Of a stretch of DNA of 64,000 bases, positions 26,972 to 36,744 are shown one piece after another; position 1 is the first letter of the stretch; the number at the start of each line of letters is the position of its first letter. Position numbers and translations under genes: made by a program. The stretch comes from a bacterium (GTDB lineage Bacteria > Armatimonadota > Zipacnadia > Zipacnadales > Zipacnadaceae), in contig JAUVXR010000005.1 of NCBI GenBank assembly GCA_030603495.1, positions 58,732 to 122,731 of the forward strand, in the 5' to 3' direction. Below the pieces are notes generated by a model. The model worked only from the letters and a program-made list of their open reading frames with translations. It was not told the DNA's origin and did no database searches.

Positions 26972-27070
26972 TCACTCCGTGAGCCGAAGCAAGGCGTTGC
27001 CCACACCGGACAACAGCATCAGGATACGCAGACGGGTGGGCTGATGTACAGTCGGATCGAGGTCGTTCAT
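26972..27070 (-). pseudogene. Truncated winged-helix transcriptional regulator
   Basis: AAGGAGG lies just upstream of an ATG at 27070, which opens a frame reading MNDLDPTVHQPTRLRILMLL before a TGA at codon 33. That opening is characteristic of small winged-helix regulators (the MarR/HTH_34 type, which start with a conserved His-x-Pro-x-Arg-Leu-x-Ile-Leu segment). The recognition helix and everything after it are missing, so only the first helix remains. This is a deletion or frameshift remnant. Confidence 0.6.
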
Positions 27071-27185
27071 CACCTCCTTCTTTCCGCTTGCTCCGTCCTG
27101 GTAGCCATTGTCCTTGGACACCCCAACGTCTAGCGGCTGTAGGCACGCGCCGGGGGCCCGTCATCCATTGTGGCGCAAGAGCAAA

Positions 27186-27215
27186 ACAGCCGCCGCACAA
27201 ATGCGCGGCGGCTGT
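27186..27215 (-). terminator. Rho-independent terminator of the gene at 27274-28308
   Basis: Perfect 11-bp arms (27186-27196 and 27205-27215; ACAGCCGCCGC and GCGGCGGCTGT) with an 8-base loop. On the minus strand the stem is followed by TTTGCTCTTG, a T-rich tail, so it terminates transcription of the leftward gene ending at 27274. Confidence 0.75.
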
Positions 27216-27273
27216 CAGAAATGCACGGTCGTGCTCGGTTTGATACACTATGCCACGGTGGGCAGAAGTAGCT

Positions 27274-28308
27274 TCAAAGGGCGGGCCAAACCACGAAATG
27301 CAGCTTCATCCCCATCTGCATCCCCAGCGATTTGCCGGCTTCCTCGCCCACTTGCGCCGGCAGCGGCACGCCAGTGCTGACGTCTAGGGTAACATTGCCG
27401 CGCGCGCTGTGCATCTGGCCGGCATCGAGGTCGAGGTAGATCTGGCCGTCAACAGTCTCGGTCAAGGCCATGTTCATATCTCCTGCCGCTTCGCTGATCG
27501 GTCGCCGGGTCGGACCCGCAGGCATGGGGACAGCCAGATTAGCACCTTCCAGGACGCCCTCGAAGCCTATCCGGGCAATGCGATGACCGCCGATTTCGCC
27601 CAGGCGTTCCAAAGTGTACTTGATGGCGAATTCGGGGAGCGGGTCGGCGCCCACCCCGGGTAGGGGTAGCGGCATCTGCATATCCCAACTATCACCTACT
27701 GCGACCGGGTCTTCCGGAAGCCAGCCCGGAATCTCCTTCAGTAGCTTCTCGAAGTCGGCCATGTTAGCGAACATCGGCATCTGCGGCATGGCGCCACCGC
27801 CGGTCATCAGGTCCGGCAGCCCCGAAATGGCGACGAGCTTGCCCCGAGGTGATATCGTCCAACTCAGGTTTTCGAACGAGGGCAGCATCTGCTGCATCGG
27901 CCCTGCGGGCATCGGTATGCTCTGGCCGTCCACCTTCATAGTTCCCTTGGTAAGGTCCATAGTCATATGGAACGACCTACCCATGGCCTGCATCTGCATT
28001 GCCAGCGGCCCCATCTCCAAACCGAGCGTGCCATTGCCCCGTTCATCCACTGCGGTCACCGGCAAACTGAAGCTGGCATTCGCCTCCAACTGCATCTGCA
28101 ACTGCCCCGGCATTTCGCCCTGCTTTGGCGCAGGGGGCAGACCGGCGATGTTCATACCCCCCGTACCTACCATCCAGAAGTCGTAAGCCAGTTCTTGCTG
28201 GGGCACGAACTTGTAACGCAGTAGCACTCCCTCCGCATTCACCGCCATCGCGCTCAACAGTACTGCCACCAGCACCATCGCATTCACAGGCAGTCTCGTC
28301 TTAGCCAC
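27274..28308 (-). CDS. Secreted protein of unknown function, Met-rich
   Basis: 344 residues. A signal peptide (MAKTRLPVNAMVLVAVLLSA, cut after VNA) precedes a beta-rich domain that begins LLRYKFVPQQELAYDFWM. It resembles a family of exported proteins (DUF6263-like) that average membrane-associated beta-barrel folds; I am unsure of the assignment. Met and Pro are abundant (LGLEMGPLAMQMQAMGRS, IPMPAGPMQQM). No catalytic motif is visible. The gene lies six bases downstream of xer on the same strand, so it is probably the last gene of the yajC-DUF4446-xer transcript, which the terminator at 27186-27215 ends. Confidence 0.65.
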   Translation of the reverse strand: MAKTRLPVNAMVLVAVLLSAMAVNAEGVLLRYKFVPQQELAYDFWMVGTGGMNIAGLPPAPKQGEMPGQLQMQLEANASFSLPVTAVDERGNGTLGLEMGPLAMQMQAMGRSFHMTMDLTKGTMKVDGQSIPMPAGPMQQMLPSFENLSWTISPRGKLVAISGLPDLMTGGGAMPQMPMFANMADFEKLLKEIPGWLPEDPVAVGDSWDMQMPLPLPGVGADPLPEFAIKYTLERLGEIGGHRIARIGFEGVLEGANLAVPMPAGPTRRPISEAAGDMNMALTETVDGQIYLDLDAGQMHSARGNVTLDVSTGVPLPAQVGEEAGKSLGMQMGMKLHFVVWPAL

Positions 28309-28314
28309 TGTCAG

Positions 28315-29256
28315 TCACCTTCTTTTCTCAAATGCGGTTGTCACGTCTTGCGCTCGCGGGTGGGTCTGGTCGTAGGTCTCGCGCAGGTCTGCGGTGGACA
28401 GATGAGTGTAGATCTCGGTAGTGCTCAGGGAGCTATGCCCCAGCATCTCCTGGATGGCGCGCAGGTCGGCGCCGCCGGCGAGCAAGTGTGTGGCGAAAGA
28501 GTGGCGGAGTACGTGCGGGGAGATTTCTTCAGGAAGGCCAGCCTGGCGGGCGTATTCCTTGAAAAGACCCCAGAATCGGACGCGGGTCATCGGCCGCCCG
28601 CGCGCGCTCAGAAATAGGGCATCTTCGCGGATGTCTTTGACGAATTCCTGGCGAGCCACTGCCAGGTAGGTCTGCACTAGGCTAATGACCGTCGGCGCGA
28701 CAGGGATCAGCCGCTGCTTGCCACCTTTGCCGGTGACCCGCAGGATGCCCTCCTTGAAGTTCAGGTCATGAATGCGTAGGTTGACCAATTCAGTGACACG
28801 CAGGCCGCTGGAGTACATTAGCCAGAGCATCGCTGCGTCCCGCAGTCCAAATGACGTGGATTGATCCGGCGCATTCAGTAGCGCCCGACATTCCTCGACT
28901 ACCAACACGCTGGGCAAATGCTCAGGCAACGTGGGGGAAGCTACGTTGGCGGTCGGATCGACATCAGTAAGGCCCTCGCGGACCAGGAACCGGTGCATCT
29001 GACGCAGACTGGATAGCTTGCGTGCTACCGTCGCCGATGACTGATTCTGCTGACGCCGCAGCCGTGCCAGGAAGTCAGTTACGTCCTCGCGCTGCGTCTG
29101 CCTGAAGTCATCGTAGCCTCGGCCGTGTAGGAAATGTGCGTACTGCTCCAGGTCGCGCTGGTAGGCGCTCACGGTATTGTCGGCCAGTCCCCGCTCAACC
29201 ACCAGGTGCTCGACGAGCAGGTCAATCTGGTGATCGAAGCCGGCAGGCAGACTCAT
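28315..29256 (-). CDS. xerD: Tyrosine recombinase XerC/XerD
   Basis: 313 residues. The N-terminal SAM-like DNA-binding domain (about 1-110) has VSAYQRDLEQYAHFL. The catalytic domain carries the R-K-H-R-H-Y set: Arg in SGLRVTELVNLR, Lys in VTGKGGKQRLIPV, HxxR in SPHVLRHSFATHLL, His in EMLGHSSLSTT and the Tyr nucleophile in TTEIYTHLS. It resolves chromosome dimers at dif together with the other Xer subunit and FtsK (ftsK is at 15657). XerD and XerC cannot be separated with certainty. The start ATG overlaps the DUF4446 gene stop by four bases. Confidence 0.9.
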   Translation of the reverse strand: MSLPAGFDHQIDLLVEHLVVERGLADNTVSAYQRDLEQYAHFLHGRGYDDFRQTQREDVTDFLARLRRQQNQSSATVARKLSSLRQMHRFLVREGLTDVDPTANVASPTLPEHLPSVLVVEECRALLNAPDQSTSFGLRDAAMLWLMYSSGLRVTELVNLRIHDLNFKEGILRVTGKGGKQRLIPVAPTVISLVQTYLAVARQEFVKDIREDALFLSARGRPMTRVRFWGLFKEYARQAGLPEEISPHVLRHSFATHLLAGGADLRAIQEMLGHSSLSTTEIYTHLSTADLRETYDQTHPRAQDVTTAFEKRR

Positions 29257-29750
29257 TGCTCAGCCTCCACCAGGCCTTGGGCACGGGCGAGGGCCAGTTC
29301 CTCCTCGGGGAGCAACTCATGCGCGGTCTTGCCCTCGCCCACTGCACGTACGAACACGCGGCAGCCCTCGAGGCCATACAGCGAGGTGATAATGACCCCG
29401 TTGTCCGAGGTATCCAGCAACGCCAGAGCAAAGCTCAAGCTCCCGCGCACCTCCTCGTCGCGGTCGAATCGGGCGAGGCCGACCTTCTGAACGCTATGTA
29501 CGTAGCCCCTTCCCAACTCCTCAGTCTGCTGCTCGAGGTCGGTCAGTCGGCGCGCGGTGTTCTCCAGGTGAGCGATGACCTCACCGAGGGCATCGGGCAC
29601 CGGCTTGCCTGCCATCGCCGCAGCAAGGCGGCGCGTATCCGGCGTGATCTCCGCCTGCCGCTGGCTCAGTCGCCAGGCAATAAACAGCCCTACAAGCGCC
29701 AGAAACAATGACGCTAAGCCGATACCGAGTGCCAGGTATACTGCATTCAT
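29253..29750 (-). CDS. DUF4446-family membrane-anchored protein
   Basis: 165 residues. One N-terminal membrane helix (VYLALGIGLASLFLALVGLF) is followed by a coiled-coil stretch (about 40-80) and a conserved C-terminal domain (VGLARFDRDEEVRGSLSFAL, then ALLDTSDNGVIITSLYG). That combination is characteristic of DUF4446, a family of unknown function common in Firmicutes and Armatimonadota. It overlaps xer by ATGA, so translation is probably coupled. Confidence 0.85.
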   Translation of the reverse strand: MNAVYLALGIGLASLFLALVGLFIAWRLSQRQAEITPDTRRLAAAMAGKPVPDALGEVIAHLENTARRLTDLEQQTEELGRGYVHSVQKVGLARFDRDEEVRGSLSFALALLDTSDNGVIITSLYGLEGCRVFVRAVGEGKTAHELLPEEELALARAQGLVEAEQ

Positions 29751-29780
29751 AACGTTGGGCCTCGCTAGACCGTGCCGGCG

Positions 29781-30056
29781 TTAGTCCAGAACCCTACGTG
29801 CGGCCCGCCGGTCAAATGTTATCACACAACCGGCAGCCACCTCGATATCTATCTCGCTCCCGCGCACAGTTACGATCTTGCCGTAGATGCCCCCGGCCGT
29901 GACGATCTTGTCCCCCTCGGACAGGTTAGCGATAGTCTCTTGGTGCCGCCGCTGCTGCCCTCGTACCGGGCGAATGACGATAAACCAGAACATCACCAGC
30001 AACGTAACCGCAAAGACGAGCATCGGCCACAGGGATTGCCAGTCAATTTCAGACAT
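29781..30056 (-). CDS. yajC: Preprotein translocase accessory subunit YajC
   Basis: 91 residues. A single N-terminal membrane helix (WPMLVFAVTLLVMFWFIVIR) leads to the cytoplasmic part containing RPVRGQQRRHQE and LSEGDKIVTAGGIYGKI, the YajC signature. It is an accessory of SecDF at the Sec translocon. secD and secF are not in this window. It is the first gene of the leftward run with the DUF4446 gene and xer. Confidence 0.92.
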   Translation of the reverse strand: MSEIDWQSLWPMLVFAVTLLVMFWFIVIRPVRGQQRRHQETIANLSEGDKIVTAGGIYGKIVTVRGSEIDIEVAAGCVITFDRRAARRVLD

Positions 30057-30198
30057 AAGCTTACCTCTTCAGAGCTAGACTAATACCGTCGTATGTTCAA
30101 ACTGTATACTAATAGATTCGTCCTATCCAGCCGTTACACCTCGCCACCCGAGGAGGTCAGTTCTGCGCAGCGGCGAACTAACACTCAGTGATTTGGCT

Positions 30199-31320
30199 AT
30201 GCCTGCTACCTTCGTCCGCATCAACTTGCCCGCCATCTCTCATAACGTCCGCCAGGTGCTCAGCCAGTTGGACGACGCCCTACTCATGGCAGTGGTCAAG
30301 GGCAACGCCTACGGCCACGGGCTCGTGCATGCAGCCCAGCAGTGCGTGGCGGCCGGTGCTCACTGGCTGGGCGTCAGCTACGTTGACGAAGGCGTGCGCC
30401 TGCGCGAGGATAGCGTGGCCTCCCCCACACTCGCCTTCGTGCCCCCCACCCAAGAGCAGTGCGCGGTAGCAGTGCAGCGCCAGATCACCGTCACAGTCAC
30501 CACAGAAGAGCACCTGGCCTGGCTGCGCACAGCTTCTGAACAAATGGGTGAGACGGCACTCGCCCAGATATTCGTGGATGCCGATTTGGGGCGGCCCAGC
30601 GCCGGTGATGACCTGATGCGGCTGATAGAGATTGCTGCCGGATTCCCCCAGCTCCAGATCACCGGCGTATACACCCACTTCGATGGTGTCCGGGCTGCAC
30701 CTGTGCGCACTATGCTCGACGTTGTCCAGCCCCACGCCGAACTCCAGGCCTTTGCAGCTACCATAAAGAAGCTGGCTCGTCAGTACCTGGGCCGCGACAT
30801 CCTGTTCCACGCCGCCGCCAGCGCGACGTTCCTGACCCAGCCGGAAGCCCGCCTGGACATGGTGCGCGTCGGCACGCTGCTCTACGGACAGTACCCGGCG
30901 GGTGTGCCGGACAAGAGCCGCTCGCTTGAGCTTAACGCTGACACCTTCCAACTGTGCAGCACGATAATCGCCATTGACGAACTGCCCTCCGGCGCAGCAG
31001 TAGGGTACGGGCGTGAGTTCATCTGCCGGCGGCCAACCCGGGTGGCCACACTGCCGATAGGCTATGCCCACGGGCTCTCGCTGCTGCCCAAATCACTGGC
31101 CCGCCGTCGCTACGCCTGGTGGCGGCAGCTCCTGGGCCAGCAGGACCGAGCGGCCGTGCTAGTTGCTGGCCAGCGGGCGCCCCTAATCGGGCGAATTGGC
31201 ATGGATCAATGCGCCGTTGACGTCACCGACGTCCCCCAAGCACAGGTGGGGACGCTCGTAACCGTTCCCGCCCGCCGTACCGCAATCAGCCCCGACGTGC
31301 CCCGCATCTACGTCGAGTAA
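30199..31320 (+). CDS. alr: Alanine racemase
   Basis: 373 residues. A PLP enzyme interconverting L- and D-alanine for peptidoglycan. The PLP Lys is in AVVKGNAYGHGLVHAA, and the second catalytic base Tyr is in AVGYGREFICR. TGVYTHFDGV and MVRVGTLLYGQYP are typical. LIGRIGMDQCAVDVTDV is the conserved C-terminal domain motif. The 373 residues match the family. The start is uncertain: ATG 30199 and TTG 30193 lack a ribosome site, whereas AGGAGG at 30151-30156 is spaced for a non-standard in-frame CTG at 30163, which would add 12 residues. Confidence 0.93.
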   Translation: MPATFVRINLPAISHNVRQVLSQLDDALLMAVVKGNAYGHGLVHAAQQCVAAGAHWLGVSYVDEGVRLREDSVASPTLAFVPPTQEQCAVAVQRQITVTVTTEEHLAWLRTASEQMGETALAQIFVDADLGRPSAGDDLMRLIEIAAGFPQLQITGVYTHFDGVRAAPVRTMLDVVQPHAELQAFAATIKKLARQYLGRDILFHAAASATFLTQPEARLDMVRVGTLLYGQYPAGVPDKSRSLELNADTFQLCSTIIAIDELPSGAAVGYGREFICRRPTRVATLPIGYAHGLSLLPKSLARRRYAWWRQLLGQQDRAAVLVAGQRAPLIGRIGMDQCAVDVTDVPQAQVGTLVTVPARRTAISPDVPRIYVE

Positions 31321-31331
31321 TCCCGAGGCGT

Positions 31332-33002
31332 TCACTCCAGCCGCCGAAAGATCATGTAATATGGTTCGCGCGACAGCCGTTTTGGCGTCTCGTAGACCAA
31401 TTCCCACCCGGGCATTGCCTGCTTCAGCCAGAGGGCACTGGTACGCTCATCGCACTGGATATAATCGCGGAAGATATGTGCCCGGCGGCCGAACCAGGTT
31501 GTGTTGAGAACCAGGTAATCAACCCCAAGCCGTATGGACGCCACCTGGAACTCTACGAAATTGTCGTAGTTGGGGATAAAGGTCTCGGTGCGATTCAGCC
31601 CCGGCCCAAAGACGATATGCTGCTCGGTAATCCGGCCCCGCTGCCACTGTTCGGCCAGCCGCTCGGCCGCGGGCTGCGGATATGGTTGGAAGGGGCTGCG
31701 CGGCAGGCTGCGCCAGGCATAGAGCTGACCAAGGCTGAAGATTAACGCCAGACAGACCACCGGGACGGCCAACGGGATATTAGGCCACAGCCAGGCCAGC
31801 TTGCGGTCGCGCAGGTATATGACCGTCTCGCCGACGTACAGAAACAGGATCGGCAAGAGGGGAAACCACAAGCGGTGCGAGGGGCCGATAACGTTGTACC
31901 AACCGATCAGAGCCCAGAAGACGACTAACAATGTCACGACTAGGGCTCTTAGCTGCCGGCGATGTTCGCGGTACACTCCAGCCAGCGCCAGTATGAGCAA
32001 CGGCGCGCCAGCTACCGCTCGAACCCAGCCACCCAGATTGGGCACCCGCACAGCGAACAACTGCGTAAGCCAGTACCCTGCGAACCTCAGACCGCGCAGC
32101 TCGCGCTCGACAACATCGCGGGCCGAATGACTCGCCAGGTAGCGCGCGAGCGTCGGGCGGTCGCTGGCATCATAGAGCATCCGGCAGCCGCCGCCCCTGA
32201 CATCCCAGCCCTCGGACCACATCACGTGCCGGGTGTTCATATTGTACTGCGGGTCGCCAAAATGGACGAAGTTGCGGAACATCAGCGGCGAACCGACCAC
32301 AACGAAGGTGGCCGCCATCACCACGACCGCGCCTAGCTTCTGTTGCCGGCTCAGTCTACTGACCGCGGCCGTCACGACAAAGCCTACCACCAGCAGCAGC
32401 CCCGTTCCCTTCGTCAGCCACGCCAGCCCCCCGACGGTGCCGGCGGCAATCCACCAGGGATAACCACGGTGCAGATGAAAGATGCAAAAGAAGAACAGCA
32501 AGAACCACAGCGCAGCCAGCGGCTCGGCCATGGCCTCTCCGCCGAATCGCATCAGGACGTCGAGCAGCCCCAGGAGAATCACCCCGACCAGCGCGGCGCG
32601 CTCCCCGATCACCACACGACCCACCGAGAACGCCACAAGCAGCAACACGGCGCCAATGCCGACATTGAGCAGCCGCGCACGAATGATGAAGCCACGATCC
32701 GGCCCGGCCAAAAGCGATATCAGATAGACATAGAGGGGCTGCCGGTTCGTCTCAGGGTGCTGGACCATCCCCTGCTCGACGTGGAACTGCTCCGGCCCCA
32801 GCGAGGTAAAGCCCTTGCCATCGTGGATGCGGCGAGCGATGTGCAGATAGTGGGCCGCGTCGCTGTTACCCCAAGGCTCCCAGCGCGCGCTGAGGTTGAG
32901 GGTCAGGGCGACGTAGTTGACCACCACCAGAGTCAATACGGTTATAACCAACCAGGCCGGGAGGAGCCGACTTGAGCTACTTGATGGTGAAGCCGCGGCC
33001 AT
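31332..33002 (-). CDS. GT-C (ArnT-like) polytopic glycosyltransferase
   Basis: About 556 residues with roughly ten membrane helices. The N-terminal loop SDAAHYLHIARRIHDGKGFT contains the acidic residue expected for GT-C enzymes that transfer sugars from polyprenyl phosphate (PMT/ArnT family). The C-terminal 100 or so residues form an extracytoplasmic domain. The acceptor cannot be inferred. The start ATG 33002 is 50 bases after the pnp stop on the same strand, so the two may be co-transcribed. It converges on alr with an 11-base gap. Confidence 0.75.
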   Translation of the reverse strand: MAAASPSSSSSRLLPAWLVITVLTLVVVNYVALTLNLSARWEPWGNSDAAHYLHIARRIHDGKGFTSLGPEQFHVEQGMVQHPETNRQPLYVYLISLLAGPDRGFIIRARLLNVGIGAVLLLVAFSVGRVVIGERAALVGVILLGLLDVLMRFGGEAMAEPLAALWFLLFFFCIFHLHRGYPWWIAAGTVGGLAWLTKGTGLLLVVGFVVTAAVSRLSRQQKLGAVVVMAATFVVVGSPLMFRNFVHFGDPQYNMNTRHVMWSEGWDVRGGGCRMLYDASDRPTLARYLASHSARDVVERELRGLRFAGYWLTQLFAVRVPNLGGWVRAVAGAPLLILALAGVYREHRRQLRALVVTLLVVFWALIGWYNVIGPSHRLWFPLLPILFLYVGETVIYLRDRKLAWLWPNIPLAVPVVCLALIFSLGQLYAWRSLPRSPFQPYPQPAAERLAEQWQRGRITEQHIVFGPGLNRTETFIPNYDNFVEFQVASIRLGVDYLVLNTTWFGRRAHIFRDYIQCDERTSALWLKQAMPGWELVYETPKRLSREPYYMIFRRLE

Positions 33003-33052
33003 TCTCGGGCTCCCCTTGTTCTGCCTCCCCAGCCTCGATCCGCACACTTGGC

Positions 33053-35251
33053 CTATCTCTTCGGCCGGCTGTAGCCACGCCCCCGTCCCCCCGAGCGGTC
33101 GCGGTCGTCATTGCTGGACCGGCTACTGCTGCCCCGCCGATTGTCCCCGCGCTGGCCTTCGGGAGCCCCTTCTGGCGCCTCGAGCAGGGCCTTGCGACTT
33201 AGGCGGACCTTGCCCTCCGGGTCAATGGCGATAACCTTCACCTTGACTTCATCGCCCATCTTGACCACATCCTCGGTCTTGCGGATGTGCTCGTGAGCCA
33301 ACTCCGAGATATGCACCAGGCCATCCCGGCCTGGCGCCAACTCGACGAAGGCACCAAAGTCGGTGATGGAGACAACTTTGCCGGTGATGACCTCGTCGAC
33401 CTCGATTTCGCGGGTCATTTCATTGATTTGCTCGCGCGCCTGCTCTGCCTTGTCGCTGTCCTCGCCAAAGATAAGTACCGTGCCATCATCCTCGATGTCG
33501 ATCTTGACCTCGTAGTCGCTCTCCATCGCGCGGATGTTCTTGCCGCCGGGGCCGATGATCATGCCGATCTGATCGGGCTTGATCTTGACCGCGAACATCC
33601 GGGGCGCGTACTGAGAGAGTTCAGCGCGGGGATAGGCTATCGCCTCGCCCATAGCATCCAATATATGCAGACGGGCCTCTCGGGCTTGCTGCAGACCTTC
33701 GGTGAGAATCTGCGAGGGCAGTCCGGGTACCTTCATATCCAGTTGCAGAGCGTTCACTCCGGCCCGGGTGCCGGCGACCTTGAGGTCCATCGAGCCCGCA
33801 TGATCTTCGAGTCCCTGAATGTCGGTGAGCACCGCGTAGTTGTCCTCGGACTCGTATACCAGCCCGACAGCGATGCCTGCCACCGGTGCGGCTATTTGAA
33901 TGCCGGCGTCCATCAGTGCCAACGTCGAGCCACATACCGCAGCCATTGACGACGACCCGTTGCTCTCCAATACCTCGGAGACCAAGCGAATGGTGTACGG
34001 ACATTCGTCGTCTGGCGGCATCACATTCTCCAAAGCCCGGTGGGCCAGTGCGCCGTGACCGATTTCACGCCGGGCAGGGCCCCGCAGCGGCCGCACCTCT
34101 CCTACCGAGAATGGGGGGAAATTATAGTGGTGCATGAACCGGTGGTACTCTTCTTCCTCCAGACTACGCACCAACTGCTGATCACGCACGGCGCCCAGCG
34201 TAGTGAGCGTCAGTACCTGTGTCTCCCCGCGCGTGAACAGGCCCGAGCCGTGCGCACGGGGCGATATGCCCACTTCACAACTAATGGGCCGAACTTCAGC
34301 AAAGCCGCGACCGTCCAGACGCCGCTTCTTGCTGAGCACAGTCTGCTTCAACAGGCGTTTGGTGATCTCGTCAACTGCCGCCCTGATGTCCTGCTCAGGA
34401 TTCTCGTGTTTTTCCGCGACTCGCTCAGCGATCTCGTTCTTCACAGCTGCTAGCTGATCCTGGCGCTCCTGCTTGTTCGGTATCTGGAAGGCAGCAAACA
34501 GTCCATCACCGTAATTATCAGCGACGAACTCAACAATCTCCGAGCGCGGCTCCCACAGGGGATAGTCGACCTTCGGCTTACCGGCCTGCTCCCGCAGCTC
34601 CTCGATAGCCGCAACCACCGGCTGACAGGCCTCTTCGGCCAGTTTGAAGGCTGCCACCAGGGTATCTTCAGGCACTTCCCGGCCCTGCACCTCTGCCATC
34701 ACGATGCCGTTGGCGGTAGCGGCCATCAGCAGCCTGAGATCGCCTTCCTCGAGCTGCTCAAATGAGGGGTTGACGATGAACTCTCCGTCCTGCATTCCTA
34801 TCTGCACAACCCCGAACGGGCCAGCGAACGGCACGCTGGATAGATGCATCGCCGCGGACGCACCGATCATTGCCACGACATCCACGGAACTCTCGTTGTC
34901 CGCCGACAAGGGAGTCGCCATAACCTGAACGTCATTACGCAGGCCGCTGGGCAGCAACGGACGAATGGGCCGGTCCATACGCCGGCAACTGAGAATCGCT
35001 CCCTCGCCAGGACGCCCCTCCCTCTTGAAGAAACCGCCGGGAATCTGCCCCACGGCGTACATCTTCTCCTCGAAATCAGCACGCAGGGGTAGAAACGGCA
35101 GGTCCATCGGCTTGGGGGATACGGTCGCGGCGACCAAAATCATAGTGTCGCCGTAGGTCACAACTACGGCAGCGTCCGCCTGGCGGGCCATCCGCCCGGT
35201 TTCGATACGAAGCGGACGTCCCGCACAGTCACAGCTTACTTCATGTACCAT
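33053..35251 (-). CDS. pnp: Polyribonucleotide nucleotidyltransferase (PNPase)
   Basis: 732 residues. Phosphorolytic 3'-5' exoribonuclease of the RNA degradosome. The two RNase-PH cores are intact: [20 protein letters not shown] and [14 protein letters not shown], with [20 protein letters not shown] in the second. A KH domain ([17 protein letters not shown]) and an S1 domain ([18 protein letters not shown]) follow, with a short Arg/Ser-rich C-terminal tail. The gene has the usual neighbour order rpsO-pnp. The leader between them is 254 bases and contains a short perfect hairpin near 35438-35454, a candidate site for PNPase autoregulation. Confidence 0.97.
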   Translation of the reverse strand: MVHEVSCDCAGRPLRIETGRMARQADAAVVVTYGDTMILVAATVSPKPMDLPFLPLRADFEEKMYAVGQIPGGFFKREGRPGEGAILSCRRMDRPIRPLLPSGLRNDVQVMATPLSADNESSVDVVAMIGASAAMHLSSVPFAGPFGVVQIGMQDGEFIVNPSFEQLEEGDLRLLMAATANGIVMAEVQGREVPEDTLVAAFKLAEEACQPVVAAIEELREQAGKPKVDYPLWEPRSEIVEFVADNYGDGLFAAFQIPNKQERQDQLAAVKNEIAERVAEKHENPEQDIRAAVDEITKRLLKQTVLSKKRRLDGRGFAEVRPISCEVGISPRAHGSGLFTRGETQVLTLTTLGAVRDQQLVRSLEEEEYHRFMHHYNFPPFSVGEVRPLRGPARREIGHGALAHRALENVMPPDDECPYTIRLVSEVLESNGSSSMAAVCGSTLALMDAGIQIAAPVAGIAVGLVYESEDNYAVLTDIQGLEDHAGSMDLKVAGTRAGVNALQLDMKVPGLPSQILTEGLQQAREARLHILDAMGEAIAYPRAELSQYAPRMFAVKIKPDQIGMIIGPGGKNIRAMESDYEVKIDIEDDGTVLIFGEDSDKAEQAREQINEMTREIEVDEVITGKVVSITDFGAFVELAPGRDGLVHISELAHEHIRKTEDVVKMGDEVKVKVIAIDPEGKVRLSRKALLEAPEGAPEGQRGDNRRGSSSRSSNDDRDRSGGRGRGYSRPKR

Positions 35252-35505
35252 TTACGTCCTCCTTCGGTCAGAGCCGGAGGAGAACCAAGGAACCGTCGAG
35301 GAGACAGGGAAAACAGAACTCAATCGCGGTGTGCGAGCGCACAGGTCGCCGATGCTCTACTTTCACTGTGTCCCCTACATGCCCCCAGGCACTCCCGACT
35401 CCAACCTCTTTCAGTTATATGTACGGCTATGTAACAGCGTCTGCAATGCAGACGTCTTACAATCCAATTAGTTCACACTGGCGCCGCCTGACAGGTCAGG
35501 CTGGC

Positions 35506-35784
35506 TCAGCGGCGGAGCCCAAGCTCTCCCAAAAGCACCCGGTAGCGCTCGATCTCGGTGTTTTGCAGGTAATTAAGCAATCTGCGCCGCTGGCCGACCA
35601 TCTTGAGCAGCCCACGGCGGGAGTGGTGGTCCTTGCGGTGCTCCTGCAAGTGCGTGGTCAGATGTTCGATGCGCGCCGTCAGCAGCGCTATCTGCACCTC
35701 GGGGGAGCCGGTATCGGACTCATGACGCTTAAATTTGCCAATAACATCTTGCTTGTCAATCGCATCTGTCGCCAATGTGCCCAC
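35506..35784 (-). CDS. rpsO: 30S ribosomal protein S15
   Basis: 92 residues. The S15 signature is present: [20 protein letters not shown] followed by [20 protein letters not shown]. It binds 16S rRNA early in assembly of the 30S platform. It lies upstream of pnp and is preceded by a near-consensus promoter. Confidence 0.96.
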   Translation of the reverse strand: MGTLATDAIDKQDVIGKFKRHESDTGSPEVQIALLTARIEHLTTHLQEHRKDHHSRRGLLKMVGQRRRLLNYLQNTEIERYRVLLGELGLRR

Positions 35785-35910
35785 CTCATTTCCTTACGGT
35801 GCCGCCCGGTGGGGACGAGCGGTAGCCGCCGCCACACTTATTGTGCCCTGGACCGAGATTGCCGTCGGAAGATCGGGAATCCCAGTACGGGGTGGTGTGA
35901 CGATGTCATA

Positions 35911-35939
35911 AGTGTACCATATATCGGCGTGTATGTAAA
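35911..35939 (-). promoter_or_regulatory. Promoter of rpsO-pnp
   Basis: On the minus strand, TTTACA (35939-35934) and TACACT (35916-35911) are exactly 17 bases apart, about 130 bases upstream of rpsO. The leader between contains no gene. Confidence 0.65.
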
Positions 35940-35975
35940 GCGTCAGCGCCAGGGCCGAGCCTCTGGGAAACATTT

Positions 35976-36004
35976 TTGACAGCGCGGCTGCTCCGGGGTA
36001 TAAT
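35976..36004 (+). promoter_or_regulatory. Full-consensus promoter of the 36151 gene
   Basis: TTGACA (35976-35981), 17 bases, TATAAT (35999-36004): a perfect sigma-70 consensus, divergent from the rpsO promoter. It would give a leader of about 140 bases before the gene at 36151. Confidence 0.7.
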
Positions 36005-36150
36005 CGAACATGATATACCCACAGGAGAGGCTTTCAACAACAAAGGTGGCAGCGCAAGTCGCCCCTTGTCCCGATGGGATACTGAAACGACGCTCTCACA
36101 GTGGCGCTTCTCACCTAACAAATAGCAGTTTGGGGGAGGGAACCGAAAGC

Positions 36151-36642
36151 ATGGACAAATCCACAGTCATTTCCTGGATCGCGATACTGGTCTCATTTGG
36201 GTCCCTATATTTAGCGTACCGCTCCTATCGCTTCAGCATTGAGACCCGAAATGACCCCTTGTGCTTCACAATTCAGCATGACAGAGTGCTCTCGTGCAAG
36301 TCACTAATTCGAGAAATGGCCGACATAGCCACTTTGGTCCACAAAACAAAGCATGATTCCCCGGAGTTTCGGGATCGCTTATTAGAAGAGGCTGAAGAGC
36401 TTCGCAGGTGTTGGGCAGAGGAGATGCTTCTGCTTGACGGCTTTGGCGACGTCACCCAGATCATCGGCAAGTTCTGGCTGCGGGTCATCGCCCTTCGGGA
36501 CTCGTCCTACCCTTTGAAGGACGACCAATTCACCCACAAAACTCGAGCCATCTATGAGCAGTGGCAAGTCACCTGGGATGCGCTTCGCAGCGCATTCGGT
36601 CTTGAATCTGGTGCTGTGCCCGCGCCACTTGTTCAGCAATGA
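36151..36642 (+). CDS. Membrane-anchored protein of unknown function
   Basis: 163 residues. A membrane helix near the N-terminus (VISWIAILVSFGSLYLAYRS) is followed by a soluble, mostly helical region with many acidic and basic residues (LLEEAEELRRCWAEEMLLL). ATG 36151 follows GGGGGAGGG (36132-36140). It is transcribed from a full-consensus promoter. Base composition is visibly lower in GC than in the neighbours. No family recognised. The following ankyrin gene has the same leader sequence (TTGGGGGAGGG), which suggests the two are linked. Confidence 0.6.
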   Translation: MDKSTVISWIAILVSFGSLYLAYRSYRFSIETRNDPLCFTIQHDRVLSCKSLIREMADIATLVHKTKHDSPEFRDRLLEEAEELRRCWAEEMLLLDGFGDVTQIIGKFWLRVIALRDSSYPLKDDQFTHKTRAIYEQWQVTWDALRSAFGLESGAVPAPLVQQ

Positions 36643-36744
36643 TCCACAGAACCGCCGGGCTTGTGGTAGCCTTGGCCCACGGTACGGCGATCTGCGGCGA
36701 GAGACGCCTGGAAAGCCACAGCATCTGATTGGGGGAGGGAGACA

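Noticed and set aside
35438-35454. A small palindrome between rpsO and pnp as a terminator
   Set aside because: Six to eight paired bases with almost no loop and no T-run. It could be a regulatory hairpin but not a convincing terminator.
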